Counted from the stretch's first letter, positions 28,852-37,801 are shown. The stretch is 64,000 nt of DNA from Bog-473 sp963787485 (GCA_963787485.1 CAWBDF010000006.1:372001-436000), one strand, 5' to 3'. Translations and numbers: made by a program. The notes: generated by a model not told the origin, from the letters alone.

Positions 28852-29634
28852 GTGACACAGCAATCCGGCTTGGAGCTCGCCCTCTCGCCCGACACACAGT
28901 GGGCGATGGACACCGAGGTGATCGTGGCCGCGGCACGTGACGCCGGTTTCTCGGCCCTGGGCCTGGTCGACGCGCGGGCCACCCCTGCGGCGGCCGCGGC
29001 ATACGACGCGGCCGGTCTGCGTTGCCACGAGCTCCTGGCTCTCGTGGTGCGCGCCGATGCGGAGGCCACCCTCGCCGAGGCGCAACGACTGGCAGAGGCC
29101 GCCGTCGTCATGAAGGCCGAATGGATCTTGACCGTGGTGGAGCCGGCGCTGAATTCCGCCACGGCCGAGACGCTCCGGCGTTGTGCCGCCGCCTTCGCCG
29201 AAGCCGGGGCCAAGATGGCGCTGGAGTTCTGCCCGCTCAGCCCGATCGACTCCATCGGCGCGGGCCTCGAGGCGGTTGCGGTCGCCGGGTCCGAACGGGC
29301 CGGCCTCTTGATCGACACATCGCACTTCTGCTGTGGCGAGAGCTCCTGGGACGACCTGGCCAGGGTTCCGCTCGAGCAGATCGCCTACGTCCAGTTCACC
29401 GACGTGCTCGCGCCCAGGGAGGATGGCGGCGCGGAACGGGGCGCACGGCGCTTCCCCCGGCGCGTCTTCCCCGGCGAGGGGATCCTCGACTTGGCGAGGT
29501 TCGCCGAAACCCTACGCGATCGGGGATGGTCCGGAACGGTCAGCGTCGAGATCATGAACCGCGCCTCGCGTGACCTTCCGGTGGACGAATTCGCCCGTCA
29601 GGCGGCCACCTCGACGGCGCCGTTCTGGGGCTGA
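28852..29634 (+). CDS. Sugar phosphate isomerase/epimerase-like TIM-barrel protein
   Basis: GTG 28852 lies after GAAAGG. The 260-residue product (VIVAAARDAGFSALGLVDAR, KMALEFCPLSPIDSIGAGLE, AGLLIDTSHFCCGESSWDDL, IAYVQFTDVLAPREDGG, RRVFPGEGILDLARFAETLR, GTVSVEIMNRASRDLPVDEF) has the xylose-isomerase-like AP_endonuc_2 fold with metal-ligand-type Glu, Asp-His, and a C-terminal Glu in SVEI. Members act on sugars, inositols or hydroxypyruvate. It is 55 bases upstream of the NmrA-like gene, possibly one operon. Confidence 0.8.
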   Translation: MTQQSGLELALSPDTQWAMDTEVIVAAARDAGFSALGLVDARATPAAAAAYDAAGLRCHELLALVVRADAEATLAEAQRLAEAAVVMKAEWILTVVEPALNSATAETLRRCAAAFAEAGAKMALEFCPLSPIDSIGAGLEAVAVAGSERAGLLIDTSHFCCGESSWDDLARVPLEQIAYVQFTDVLAPREDGGAERGARRFPRRVFPGEGILDLARFAETLRDRGWSGTVSVEIMNRASRDLPVDEFARQAATSTAPFWG

Positions 29635-29689
29635 TCGTCCGGAACGGACCGCGGTCCCAGACACCGACGACGAGCCAGGAGGCGCGGCC

Positions 29690-30619
29690 GTGACCAATGG
29701 ATTCGACGTCGTCACCGGAGCATTCAGCTATTCGGGTGCGGCGATCGCCCGCCGGCTGCTGGCCGCGGACAGGCGCGTCAGGACGCTGACCGGCCACCCC
29801 GAACGCAAGGATCCGGCGTCACCCATGGAGGTTCACCCACTCGATTTCGACGACCCCATCGGATTGGCGGCGTCGCTCCAGGGTGCCACGACCCTCTACA
29901 ACACCTACTGGGTTCGGTTCCCGCACGGAGGCAGCAATCACGAGACGGCCTTGGCCAACTCGCGCACCTTGTTCCATGCGGCCCGACAGGCGGGGGTCGA
30001 GCGCATCGTCCACGTGTCGATCACGCACCCGAGTCTCACCTCGCCCTACCCCTACTTCCGGGGAAAGGCGGCCGTCGAGCGACTGCTGGCCGAAGTGGGC
30101 GTCCCCCACGCGGTGCTCCGACCGGCCATCTTGTTCGGCGGCGACGGGGTGCTGCTCAACAACATCGCCTGGCTCTTGCGCAGGATGCCGGTCTTCGCCA
30201 TCGGCGGCTCGGGGCGGTACCGCGTCAGGCCGATCCACGTGGACGACCTGGCGTCCCTGGCGCTCGAGGCGGCCGGGGAGCGGTCCAATGAGGTGATCGA
30301 CGCGGTCGGACCGGAGAGGCCCACCTTCGAGGAGTTGGTGCGCGCCGTCCAGGCCGCGGTCGGGAGCCGTTCCCGGATCGTCCACGTCCCAGGATCGTTG
30401 ATGCCGCCGCTGGCGTTCGTGCTCGGGATCGCGCTGCGCGATCGCCTCCTCACCCGGGAGGAGTACCGGGCGATGGCGGAGGGCCTGGCCGACACCGCCG
30501 GGCCCTCGACCGGCTCGACCTCGGTCTCGACCTGGATCGCCGAGAACGGAGCATCCCTCGGACGTCGCTACGCCAACGAGATCACGCGGCATTTCCGTCA
30601 GGCCGGGCACCCGATGTGA
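29690..30619 (+). CDS. NmrA-like / atypical SDR NAD(P)-binding protein
   Basis: Start GTG 29690 has CCAGGAGG upstream; the longer in-frame extension overlaps the previous gene and is rejected. The 309-residue product begins FDVVTGAFSYSGAAIARRLL, a GxFxxxG Rossmann motif, and carries VERIVHVSITHPSLTSPYPY, YFRGKAAVERLLAE, LRPAILFGGDGVLLNNIAWL and RVRPIHVDDLASLALEAAGE. This matches the NDUFA9/NmrA branch of atypical SDRs, which often lack the YxxxK pair. Function may be a redox sensor or a reductase; the substrate is unknown. Confidence 0.78.
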   Translation: MTNGFDVVTGAFSYSGAAIARRLLAADRRVRTLTGHPERKDPASPMEVHPLDFDDPIGLAASLQGATTLYNTYWVRFPHGGSNHETALANSRTLFHAARQAGVERIVHVSITHPSLTSPYPYFRGKAAVERLLAEVGVPHAVLRPAILFGGDGVLLNNIAWLLRRMPVFAIGGSGRYRVRPIHVDDLASLALEAAGERSNEVIDAVGPERPTFEELVRAVQAAVGSRSRIVHVPGSLMPPLAFVLGIALRDRLLTREEYRAMAEGLADTAGPSTGSTSVSTWIAENGASLGRRYANEITRHFRQAGHPM

Positions 30620-30705
30620 CGGCCGCGGTCGGGGCTGACCACCCGAAGCCGGGTCTCCCGATCTCTTGAAGTCCGCTGGCGTAGCGCCGCTCGACCGGAC
30701 GATGC

Positions 30706-31107
30706 ATGATGATGCCCATGGGAACGAACCTGGCCGGATTCGAGCTCTCCGTCCGCGATCTCGAGCGGGCCGAGTCCTTCTACGTGACACGTCTGGGCTT
30801 GCGCGTGCGCGCCCGAGAGGACCATGGCTTCTTCCGCGAATCCCAGCTGGTGGGCGAGGGTGACACCGTGGCACTCCTCCTGGTCTGCGCCACCGACCCG
30901 GCCGGGACGAGCGGAGCGCCGCTCGAGTCGACGAAGCTCGTGCTTTCTGTCGACGACGTGCGCTCGCTCTACGCGAGTGCCGTGGAGGCAGGGGCCGAAG
31001 GGTCCCAGGCGCCACAGCACGACGCAGCGTCGAACGTGTGGTTCGCGCAATTGCGCGACCTCGACGGACACCATGTGCTCCTGGTCCAGGGCTACCGGCA
31101 GACCTGA
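30706..31107 (+). CDS. VOC (glyoxalase/bleomycin-resistance) family protein
   Basis: A 133-residue VOC protein: NLAGFELSVRDLERAESFYV, TRLGLRVRAREDHGFFRESQ, TKLVLSVDDVRSLYASAVEA and VWFAQLRDLDGHHVLLVQGY, the classical two beta-alpha-beta-beta-beta modules with a Glu/His pattern for a metal. Several ATG codons cluster at the start (30706-30718); the exact one is uncertain. It heads a run of plus-strand genes, with the HIBADH-like gene 12 bases downstream. Could be a dioxygenase, isomerase or glyoxalase. Confidence 0.78.
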   Translation: MMMPMGTNLAGFELSVRDLERAESFYVTRLGLRVRAREDHGFFRESQLVGEGDTVALLLVCATDPAGTSGAPLESTKLVLSVDDVRSLYASAVEAGAEGSQAPQHDAASNVWFAQLRDLDGHHVLLVQGYRQT

Positions 31108-31119
31108 ACGAGCGCATCG

Positions 31120-31959
31120 ATGGTTCAGAGCAACGTGGCCGAGAGGTCGGGGTCCAGGGTCGTCGGCATCGTCGGCGTCGGCCAGATGGGCCTTCCCATC
31201 GCGCGCCGGGTTCTCGCGGCCGGCTTTCCACTGGTCTCCTTCGCTCGTCGGCCGGACGTGACAGCCGAACTGAAGGAGCTCGGCGCCTCCGACGGAGGAT
31301 CGCTCGAGGGCCTTGCCGCGGCGTGCGACCTGGTGATCGTGTGCGTGTACGACGATGACCAGGTCAAAGAGGTGTGTCTGGGGCCCAGAGGCCTGGTGAG
31401 CCACATGCCCCGAGAGTCGGTGTTGATCAATCACACGACCGGCGATCCCGAGACGGCTCGAATCTTGGACGGGCAGGCAGATTCGGCCGGGGTCCGCTTC
31501 CTCGACGCCGCATTGAGCGGGAGTCCCGCCGCCATCGGTGAAGGTCGTCTGACCCTGTGGGTCGGCGGGGCCGAGGGTGTGCTCTCGGAGGTCACGCCCG
31601 TGCTCGGAACCTACGCAGACCCCATCATCCACGTCGGCAACGTCGGGGACGGCCAGTGGGTGAAGCTCGTGAACAATGCGTTGTTCGCAGCCAATGTCGC
31701 ATTGGTCTCCCGGGCCGAGCTGGTCTTGCAGTCCGTCGGTCTTCGTCCGCAGCCCGCGCTGGAAGCCATCCGCCACGGCAGTGGCGACAGCACTGCCCTG
31801 GGGACGATCACCGAACTCGGAGGCGCGGCACGGCTGGTCGAACTGGCCGGTCGCTTCCTCGAGAAGGACGTGGCAACCGTCAAACAGGTGGCCCAGAAGC
31901 AGCATGTCGATCTCGGAGTCCTCGGAGCGGTCGCCGAGCAGATGGGAGCGAGTGAATGA
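31120..31959 (+). CDS. 3-hydroxyisobutyrate dehydrogenase-like NAD(P)-dependent oxidoreductase
   Basis: The 279-residue product shows a Rossmann start VVGIVGVGQMGLPIARRVLA (GxGxMG), then VLINHTTGDPETARILDG, the substrate loop FLDAALSGSPAAIGEGRLTL (the D-A-x-x-S-G-x-x motif), and the catalytic Lys segment VGDGQWVKLVNNALFAANVA (GxxxKxxNN). The C-terminal helical domain is complete. This is the beta-hydroxyacid dehydrogenase family, which oxidises 3-hydroxy acids or reduces succinic-semialdehyde-type aldehydes or imines. Its TGA overlaps the ATG of the next gene (ATGA), so it belongs to the catabolic operon. Confidence 0.88.
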   Translation: MVQSNVAERSGSRVVGIVGVGQMGLPIARRVLAAGFPLVSFARRPDVTAELKELGASDGGSLEGLAAACDLVIVCVYDDDQVKEVCLGPRGLVSHMPRESVLINHTTGDPETARILDGQADSAGVRFLDAALSGSPAAIGEGRLTLWVGGAEGVLSEVTPVLGTYADPIIHVGNVGDGQWVKLVNNALFAANVALVSRAELVLQSVGLRPQPALEAIRHGSGDSTALGTITELGGAARLVELAGRFLEKDVATVKQVAQKQHVDLGVLGAVAEQMGASE

Positions 31960-32249
31960 CACCGTCGTTGGAGCAGCTGTGGGACATTGAGCAGATCAAG
32001 CAGCTCAAGGCCCGCTACTTCCGGCTGCTCGACACCAAGGACTGGGATGCCTTTGCGGACCGGTTCACCGACGACTGCCCGCACGACCTGCCCCAGGAGC
32101 CAGCGAAGGAGGCCGTGTCCAACCAGGAGTACTTCGCCGACCCTCGGAAGGGGTCCGACGGTACATGGCGCATCAGCTCGAAACGCAACGTCCGGCTGCG
32201 CCTCGACCAGCTTCCGCTCCCTGTTCCTTCTGGTCAGAACGGGGGCTGA
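31956..32249 (+). CDS. SnoaL-like protein with an internal in-frame deletion
   Basis: ATG 31956 overlaps the upstream stop. The first 45 residues (LEQLWDIEQIKQLKARYFRL, LDTKDWDAFADRFTDDC) are a typical SnoaL-like N-terminus, and the end (GSDGTWRISSKRNVRLRLDQ) is the typical C-terminal strand. The middle of the fold, about 60-70 residues, is missing without loss of frame, leaving 97 residues against 140-160 in relatives such as the gene at 34710. The missing part contains most of the cavity, so the protein is probably not functional in the usual way. An assembly collapse is possible. Confidence 0.6.
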   Translation: MTPSLEQLWDIEQIKQLKARYFRLLDTKDWDAFADRFTDDCPHDLPQEPAKEAVSNQEYFADPRKGSDGTWRISSKRNVRLRLDQLPLPVPSGQNGG

Positions 32250-32368
32250 GCGACACGGAATGAGCCCGCCACCGCCTGTTCACGGTAGATTTGGATACTC
32301 CATGGGAGCGTCGCGTGGACAATTGCTCGGGACAGGGAAGGGCCACAGAGAACGGTGAGGATCACACA

Positions 32369-33769
32369 ATGAGCGACAAAGTCATCTTCATCTCGTCGGA
32401 CAGCCACGCAGGGATCCCCAAGGAGCTGTGGCCGGAGTACCTCGATCCTCGGTACCACGACCTCATTCCGAAGCTGCACGAGGACAACGCCATCTACCCG
32501 GTGGCCACCGCCTTGCTGGGGGCCAAGAAGACGGCGTCGACGGCTCTTCCGGAGCATCGCGAGATCCATGCCACAGGGTGGCACGGACTCCACGACCCGG
32601 TGCTCCGTCTCGCCGACATGGATCGTGAAGGCGTCGCCGCCGAGTTCGTCTTTCACGGCGACTCGCGGCTCGGAGACCTGTTCCACAACGGAACGAATCG
32701 GCAGTATCCCCTCGAGGCGTGGGAGGCCGGCGCCCGTGCCTGGAACCGATGGGCGGCCGATGCCTTCGGCTTCGCGACCGAGAGGTTCCTGCTGACGGCG
32801 GCCATAGGTCCGTGCGCCGACCTTGACGCGGCGGTTGCCGAGGTCCACTGGATTGCCGACCACGGATTCACCGCGACCTATGGGCCCCACTACATGACCC
32901 ACCCCGATCTGCCGGAGCTGACCGACACCTACTGGGAGCCGTTCTGGAGGGCGTGCGAGGAGCGGAACATTGCACTGGTCGTGCATGCCGGCTTCGGGAC
33001 GGCGCAGGGCATGGTGTTCAGGGAGATCGAGAAGATCTACGGCGCGGCCTCCGAGGCGGCCGGAAGTACCGACGTGCAGAAGATGTTGCAGCATGCCGAC
33101 GCCGTCAGCGACGACTCGTCCGACTTCTTCTACCAGTGGGTGAACCGCAATCTCAGCTCGAGGCGTCCGCTCTGGCAGATGATGCTCGGCGGGGTCTTCG
33201 ACCGCTACCCGGGGCTCAGGTTGATGCTCACAGAGATCCGGTTGGACTGGGTGCCGGCGACGCTCGCCTATCTCGACTCTTTCTACGAGGACCACCGGGG
33301 CGACGTTCCCGCGGCTCGCAAGCCCAGCGAGTACTGGCAGACCAACTGCCTCGCCGGGGCGTCGTTCATCCACAAGGTTGAAGTGGAGATGCGACATGAG
33401 GTCGGGGTCGACACGATCCTGTTCGGCCGCGACTACCCACACTTCGAGAGCACCTGGCCGCACACCGAGCTGTGGTTGCAGGATGCGTTCTACGGCGTGC
33501 CGGACGACGAAGTGCGGAAGATGCTGGGAGAGAATGCGGTCCGATTTTTCGGCCTCGACCGCGATCGTCTCTACGAGATCGCACGCCGGATCGGGCCGGA
33601 CCTCGAGCAGATCAACGGAACCAGTCCCCAAATCCGCAAGGAGTTGATGGACAACTTTGATGCTCGGGGCGGCTATCACAAGCCCGCAGAGGGTGGCGAG
33701 AAGGTTCCGGACATTGAGCCGCTCATAAAGCAAGACCTTGTGGGAATGGCCACGCAGGCCGGTGGTTGA
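32369..33769 (+). CDS. Amidohydrolase-2 family metal-dependent hydrolase/decarboxylase
   Basis: A 466-residue TIM-barrel enzyme. The first strand has VIFISSDSHAG (a D-x-H metal motif), later VRLADMDREGVAAEFVFHGD, FTATYGPHYMTHPDLPELTD, IALVVHAGFGTAQG (His ligand), YPGLRLMLTEIRLDWVPATL, then DTILFGRDYPHFESTWPHTE with the C-terminal catalytic Asp. Order and length fit the ACMSD/amidohydrolase-2 group common in actinobacterial degradation pathways. Start ATG 32369. It is followed after 24 bases by the TauD-like gene. Likely a C-C or C-N bond hydrolase or decarboxylase on an aromatic or alicyclic acid; substrate unknown. Confidence 0.88.
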   Translation: MSDKVIFISSDSHAGIPKELWPEYLDPRYHDLIPKLHEDNAIYPVATALLGAKKTASTALPEHREIHATGWHGLHDPVLRLADMDREGVAAEFVFHGDSRLGDLFHNGTNRQYPLEAWEAGARAWNRWAADAFGFATERFLLTAAIGPCADLDAAVAEVHWIADHGFTATYGPHYMTHPDLPELTDTYWEPFWRACEERNIALVVHAGFGTAQGMVFREIEKIYGAASEAAGSTDVQKMLQHADAVSDDSSDFFYQWVNRNLSSRRPLWQMMLGGVFDRYPGLRLMLTEIRLDWVPATLAYLDSFYEDHRGDVPAARKPSEYWQTNCLAGASFIHKVEVEMRHEVGVDTILFGRDYPHFESTWPHTELWLQDAFYGVPDDEVRKMLGENAVRFFGLDRDRLYEIARRIGPDLEQINGTSPQIRKELMDNFDARGGYHKPAEGGEKVPDIEPLIKQDLVGMATQAGG

Positions 33770-33793
33770 GGCACGAGTCGAAGGAGCCGTGAG

Positions 33794-34651
33794 ATGTCAC
33801 AGGTGAAGGTCCGGGCCCTGAGCCCGGCAATGGGTGCGGAGATCGAGGGTTTCGATCCCAAAAAGGGGTTGGACGACGACGACGTCCTGGCGCAGCTGCG
33901 GGCTGCGTTCGACGACAGAAGTGTGTTGCTCTTTCGAAACCTGGACATCGACGAGGACACGCAACGCCTCATCGTGTTCACCCTGATCGGTGAGAAGGTC
34001 CCGGTCGCACAGGGTCCGGTGAAGCCCAGAGTCGTCTCCAACAAGATGGAGGACGGGGCTGCTCCCTACGGGCGACTGCTCTTCCATTGCGACAACATGT
34101 GGGCCCGTCGCTTCGAGCCGATCATCTCGCTCTACGGTGCGCGCATCGAGCAGCCGGCAGCGCCGACCACGTTCGCGAGTATGGGAGACGCCTGGGACCG
34201 CCTTCCCGAAGAGCTCCGCCATCGCCTGGCAGGTCTCGAGGCCCGCCATGGCTTTGATCATCAGTACCCGAACCGCGGGGGCGACGACGATGTCATCGAC
34301 ACGTACTACGACGAGTCCCGGTCGATGGTGAGGCCCGTCATTTTGCAGCACCCGCGCACCGGCCGGACACTGTTGTACGTGTCCCAGCAGGCCACGATGG
34401 AGATCCTCGGACTCTCCGAGGACGAGAACGAGGCCCTGCTCTATGAGCTCTTCGGCTATCTGTACGATCCGTCGGTCGTCCTGGAGCACCCATGGCGCGA
34501 AGGCGATCTCGTCATATGGGACAACATCGCGGCACAACATGGCCGCGGCAACGTGACGCTCGACGGACCGGAGAGGTCGCTTCGCAAGGTTGGGGGTCCC
34601 ATGAACCTCGATCCGGACGAGATCTCAATGCCGATATTTTCAAAAAGGTGA
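33794..34651 (+). CDS. TauD/TfdA-family Fe(II)/2-oxoglutarate dioxygenase
   Basis: The 285-residue product shows VRALSPAMGAEIEGFDPKKG, a family-specific start, DRSVLLFRNLDIDEDTQRLI, the iron-binding facial triad as FHCDNMW (HxD) and the distal His in DNIAAQHGRGNVTL, with RSLRKVGG supplying the 2-oxoglutarate-binding Arg. A linker DQYPNRGG-type segment and ILQHPRTGRTLLYVSQQATM complete the fold. Members hydroxylate taurine, phenoxyacetates, gamma-butyrobetaine or fatty acyl substrates. It ends the plus-strand catabolic run. Confidence 0.88.
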   Translation: MSQVKVRALSPAMGAEIEGFDPKKGLDDDDVLAQLRAAFDDRSVLLFRNLDIDEDTQRLIVFTLIGEKVPVAQGPVKPRVVSNKMEDGAAPYGRLLFHCDNMWARRFEPIISLYGARIEQPAAPTTFASMGDAWDRLPEELRHRLAGLEARHGFDHQYPNRGGDDDVIDTYYDESRSMVRPVILQHPRTGRTLLYVSQQATMEILGLSEDENEALLYELFGYLYDPSVVLEHPWREGDLVIWDNIAAQHGRGNVTLDGPERSLRKVGGPMNLDPDEISMPIFSKR

Positions 34652-34709
34652 GTGCCGGACGAGCGAACGCCGGCGGCTGAATCCACCCTTGCCGCACGTG
34701 AGCTGACGC

Positions 34710-35195
34710 TCAGCCGCCGGCACCGAGTGGCGGTTCGGGTTCGGTCCACCACCGTTTGGTCACGCTCACCCCGTGAGCTTCTTCTCGTGTCTCGTAAAGC
34801 CGGCGGTACCCGGTGTGCGCGATCCGCCATTCACCATCGACCTTGCGGAGGCGATCGCGGTAGTACGCCGCACCGCGCACGATGATCCTCTCCGACTCAA
34901 TGATCACAACGTCCTCGATGGCCCAGCAGGCCTTGGCCGTATCGGGTCCGGTGAGCTCGATCTCAGGTTGGTGAACCAGATGGGTGCTCAGCTTGTCCTG
35001 CGGCATCGAGGCGCGCAGGAACCCGATGATGGCGTCGCGGCCCTCGTAGCTGAAGCGACCCGAGCTGTACGCACAGGTCGCATCCTCGGTCAAGAGCGTC
35101 GCCATGAGCTCCCAGTCGCGTGTGTCGACCGCTCGCTGGTAGCGGTATTTGACCACTTTGATTGCCTCAATCTCGAGGAGTTCTTCAAGAGTCAC
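34710..35195 (-). CDS. SnoaL-like (nuclear transport factor 2 family) protein
   Basis: A full-length 161-residue member: LEELLEIEAIKVVKYRYQRA, VDTRDWELMATLLTEDATCA, GRDAIIGFLRASMPQDKLST, HLVHQPEIELTGPDTAKACW and VDGEWRIAHTGYRRLYETRE. Typical conserved Tyr/Asp and His of the bile-acid-dehydratase-like branch are present. It is convergent with the dioxygenase gene, and provides an intact comparison for the shortened paralogue at 31956. Start ATG 35195. The 40 bases to the helicase stop hold nothing notable. Confidence 0.8.
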   Translation of the reverse strand: MTLEELLEIEAIKVVKYRYQRAVDTRDWELMATLLTEDATCAYSSGRFSYEGRDAIIGFLRASMPQDKLSTHLVHQPEIELTGPDTAKACWAIEDVVIIESERIIVRGAAYYRDRLRKVDGEWRIAHTGYRRLYETREEAHGVSVTKRWWTEPEPPLGAGG

Positions 35196-35235
35196 GAGCT
35201 CACCTCAGGTGCTTGAGCCATTTCATTGCTGCAGG

Positions 35236-36606
35236 TCATGTCGAGGGCGAGCGGAGGCTCCTGTCTTGACGAGACCTGGTTGTACGACGGTTGCGCCGGC
35301 GCGCCGGGGAGGTCGGCTTCGCCTTGATCCGACGGGCGGGTGCCTGGTGTGGTGGCGCGTCGGAGGCCGCATCGAGCGGCCTCGTCCGTCGGCCGTCCTG
35401 CCCGGCTCGGGAGCCAGAGCGAGGGACGACGACGGCCAGCGAGGGAACGTCCGGCGGGGTGATCGGGCCCGAGATGCCCAGACTTCGCTGCAGGTGCCCG
35501 GTCTTCGACCGTTGCTCATGAGTGATCAGGGAAACGACGTTCCCGTCGGCACCGGCTCTCCCGGTTCGGCCGGCACGGTGCACATAGTCCGTGTGGTCGG
35601 CCGGCGGGTCGAAGTGGACCACGAGAGGCACGGCGTCCACGTGGATGCCCCGGGCGGCGACGTCGGTGGCGACGAGGACATCGAGTCGCCCGGATCGGAA
35701 GGCAGCCAGCGCGCGATCCCGTTGACCCTGGCTGCGATCCCCGTGGATGGCAGCCGACTGAAGTCCGGCACCAGCCAGGCGCTGCGAGAGGCGATCGGCC
35801 CCTCGCTTGGTCCGGCAGAACACCAACGCTGGGCCACGGGCGGACACCGTCTCCGCCGTCACGGCGATCCGGTCTTGTGACTCGACGCGCCAGAAGTGGT
35901 GGTTGATCTGCCCCCGGTTGGAGCTGGTCGGCTGCACATCGTGTCGCGCCGGGTTGCGCTGGTAGTCACGAATCAGCTTGTCCACGGGTCCGTCGAGGGT
36001 GGCCGAGAAGAGCAGTGTCTGACGTGTCCCGGCAGTCATGTCGATCAGTCGGCGCACCGGGGGCAAGAAGCCCATGTCGGCCATTCGATCCGCCTCGTCG
36101 ACGACGACGATCTCCACGTGCGACAGGTCGACGGCACGCCGATCGACCAGATCGGACAGCCGACCCGGACAGGCGACGACCACGTCGACGCCCTTGCGCA
36201 CATCCGAGAGCTGCCTGGCGTAGGGGACGCCCCCGTAGATCGACACCATGCGCGCACCGATGGCTGCGGCCAGGGGCGTCAGGTCGTTCAGGATCTGTGC
36301 CGCCAGCTCCCGGGTCGGGACCAACACCAAGGCGGATGGGTGGCGCCGACCACGGCGGCCCGCCTGCGACTTGGCCTCGAGCCGCGACAACACGGCCAGC
36401 CCGAACGCAAGCGTCTTACCGGAACCGGTCGGGGCCATGCCGCACACGTCGCGTCCGGCAAGCGCGTCGGGAAGGGTCGCGGCTTGGATAGGGAAGGGCG
36501 CCGTGATGCCTCTGTGCTCCAGCACCCGATTCAGCGCATCAGGCACGCCGAGATCATGGAAGCCAGAAGCGCGAGAAGGCGCGGGGGACGTGAACGTTGT
36601 AGCCAC
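35236..36606 (-). CDS. DEAD-box ATP-dependent RNA helicase
   Basis: 456 residues with all motifs in order: Q motif ITAPFPIQAATLP, motif I MAPTGSGKT, Ia PTRELAAQI, Ib CPGRLSDLV, II VDEADRMADMG, III LFSATLDGPV, IV ALVFCRTKRGADR, V ATDVAARGIHV and VI HRAGRTGRAG. The C-terminal 90 residues are basic and low complexity (RRNRRTTRSRQDRSLRS), a likely RNA-binding tail as in RhlE/CsdA-type helicases. It acts in cold adaptation, RNA decay or ribosome assembly. A cold-shock protein gene lies 2 kb away. Its 268-bp upstream gap to the sigma gene holds only divergent regulatory sequence that I cannot resolve. Confidence 0.93.
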   Translation of the reverse strand: MATTFTSPAPSRASGFHDLGVPDALNRVLEHRGITAPFPIQAATLPDALAGRDVCGMAPTGSGKTLAFGLAVLSRLEAKSQAGRRGRRHPSALVLVPTRELAAQILNDLTPLAAAIGARMVSIYGGVPYARQLSDVRKGVDVVVACPGRLSDLVDRRAVDLSHVEIVVVDEADRMADMGFLPPVRRLIDMTAGTRQTLLFSATLDGPVDKLIRDYQRNPARHDVQPTSSNRGQINHHFWRVESQDRIAVTAETVSARGPALVFCRTKRGADRLSQRLAGAGLQSAAIHGDRSQGQRDRALAAFRSGRLDVLVATDVAARGIHVDAVPLVVHFDPPADHTDYVHRAGRTGRAGADGNVVSLITHEQRSKTGHLQRSLGISGPITPPDVPSLAVVVPRSGSRAGQDGRRTRPLDAASDAPPHQAPARRIKAKPTSPARRRNRRTTRSRQDRSLRSPST

Positions 36607-36874
36607 AAAACTCCAGTCGGTCCAAGGAAGGGACGTTGGCCGACTCGAAGCTGTCTCGTGGGCCCGGCCGACTCCGATTTGTCAGCCGCCGCCGGGATCG
36701 AACCCCGGGGTATCGCTGGCAGCATAACCGACGTAGCGGCAAGGCAGCGGCACCCCCATTCGATAGCGTTGGGCGGCGCGCAGTGTCGGCGGTCGGCCTC
36801 CACCCCTCGTCGAAGCGGCGAGGTTCCGGCCCCGGTATCCGTCGCTCGCCACTGCCGGGTTTCCCGAGAGATGA

Positions 36875-37801
36875 GTGCCAGTGCCCAACAAGAGTGTCCC
36901 GACCTTCGATGACGACCTCGTCCGCCTCTACCTCAGCGACGTCGGCCGGCATGCGCTGTTGAGCAAGGACGACGAGGTCAGGCTGGCCCAGGCTGCCGAG
37001 GGTGGACGCGAGGCCCGCTCCGAGCTGGCCACCCGCACGGACCTTCCTTCAGCCCGCAAGCGCCAACTGCGCCGACTGGCGGCGGAGGGAGACGCCGCAG
37101 TCGAGACCTTTGTCAACGGCAATCTCCGCCTCGTGGTGTCGATCGCCAAGAAGTACCGGGGCGCCAACATGCCGCTGCTCGACCTCGTGCAGGAGGGCAA
37201 CCTCGGGCTCATGCACGCGGTGGAGAAGTTTGACTGGAGGAAAGGCTTCAAATTCTCGACGTATGCCACCTGGTGGATCCGTCAGGCCATCAGCCGGGGC
37301 ATCGTGGAAGGGAGCCGGACGATTCGGCTGCCGATCAACGCCACCGACCGGCTCACGCAGATCGCGCACGCCCGGACGCGGCTCGAAGCCCGGCACGGAC
37401 GCCGGCCCACCACGGCGGAACTGGCCACGGAGCTCGAGATCAGCGAGGCCAAGATCGCCGAGGTGCTCCGGCACGCAACGGAGCCACTTTCGTTGTCCGA
37501 ACCGTTGGGCCACGAGCGTGACTCCGAGGTCGGGGAGCTGGTCGAAGACGAGAGTGCCATTTCTCCGTGCGATGCCGCGGCCACGGCACTTCTGCCGGTC
37601 GAGGTCGCCAAGCTGCTGGCCGGTCTCGACGACCGTGAGCGGGAGATCCTGCAGCTGCGCTTCGGTCTCGATCGGGGTGAGCCGCGCACCCTCAACGAGG
37701 TCGGAGTCTTCTTCGGTCTCACCCGTGAGCGGATTCGCCAGATTGAGGCTCGGGCCATGTCGAAGCTGCGTCATCCCAGCGCGGACACCGGGTCCTCGTG
37801 A
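36875..37801 (+). CDS. Sigma-70 group 1/2 RNA polymerase sigma factor (SigA/SigB/HrdB-like)
   Basis: 308 residues. Region 1.2 is FDDDLVRLYLSDVGRHALLS, region 2 contains NLRLVVSIAKKYRGANMPLL, DLVQEGNLGLMHAVEKFDWR and GFKFSTYATWWIRQAISRGI, region 3 follows, and region 4 reads LDDREREILQLRFGLDRGEP with TRERIRQIEARAMSKLRHPS. Region 1.1 is absent, so this is likely a group 2 (non-essential, stress or growth-phase) sigma rather than the housekeeping factor. A short Arg/Lys insertion (PSARKRQLRRLAAEG) sits between 1.2 and 2.1. Start GTG 36875 or GTG 36881. Stands alone, divergent from the helicase. Confidence 0.92.
   Translation: MPVPNKSVPTFDDDLVRLYLSDVGRHALLSKDDEVRLAQAAEGGREARSELATRTDLPSARKRQLRRLAAEGDAAVETFVNGNLRLVVSIAKKYRGANMPLLDLVQEGNLGLMHAVEKFDWRKGFKFSTYATWWIRQAISRGIVEGSRTIRLPINATDRLTQIAHARTRLEARHGRRPTTAELATELEISEAKIAEVLRHATEPLSLSEPLGHERDSEVGELVEDESAISPCDAAATALLPVEVAKLLAGLDDREREILQLRFGLDRGEPRTLNEVGVFFGLTRERIRQIEARAMSKLRHPSADTGSS

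Noticed and set aside
32234..33733. A 499-codon open frame opposite the amidohydrolase
   Set aside because: No family motifs; the plus-strand enzyme explains the coding signal. Similar shadows at 30598-31962, 38944-40278 and 45566-47011 were rejected for the same reason.
36690..36725. GGTTCGATCC-type T-loop on the minus strand, suggesting a tRNA
   Set aside because: The flanking bases do not form a five-pair T-stem, and no acceptor, D or anticodon arms could be built around it.
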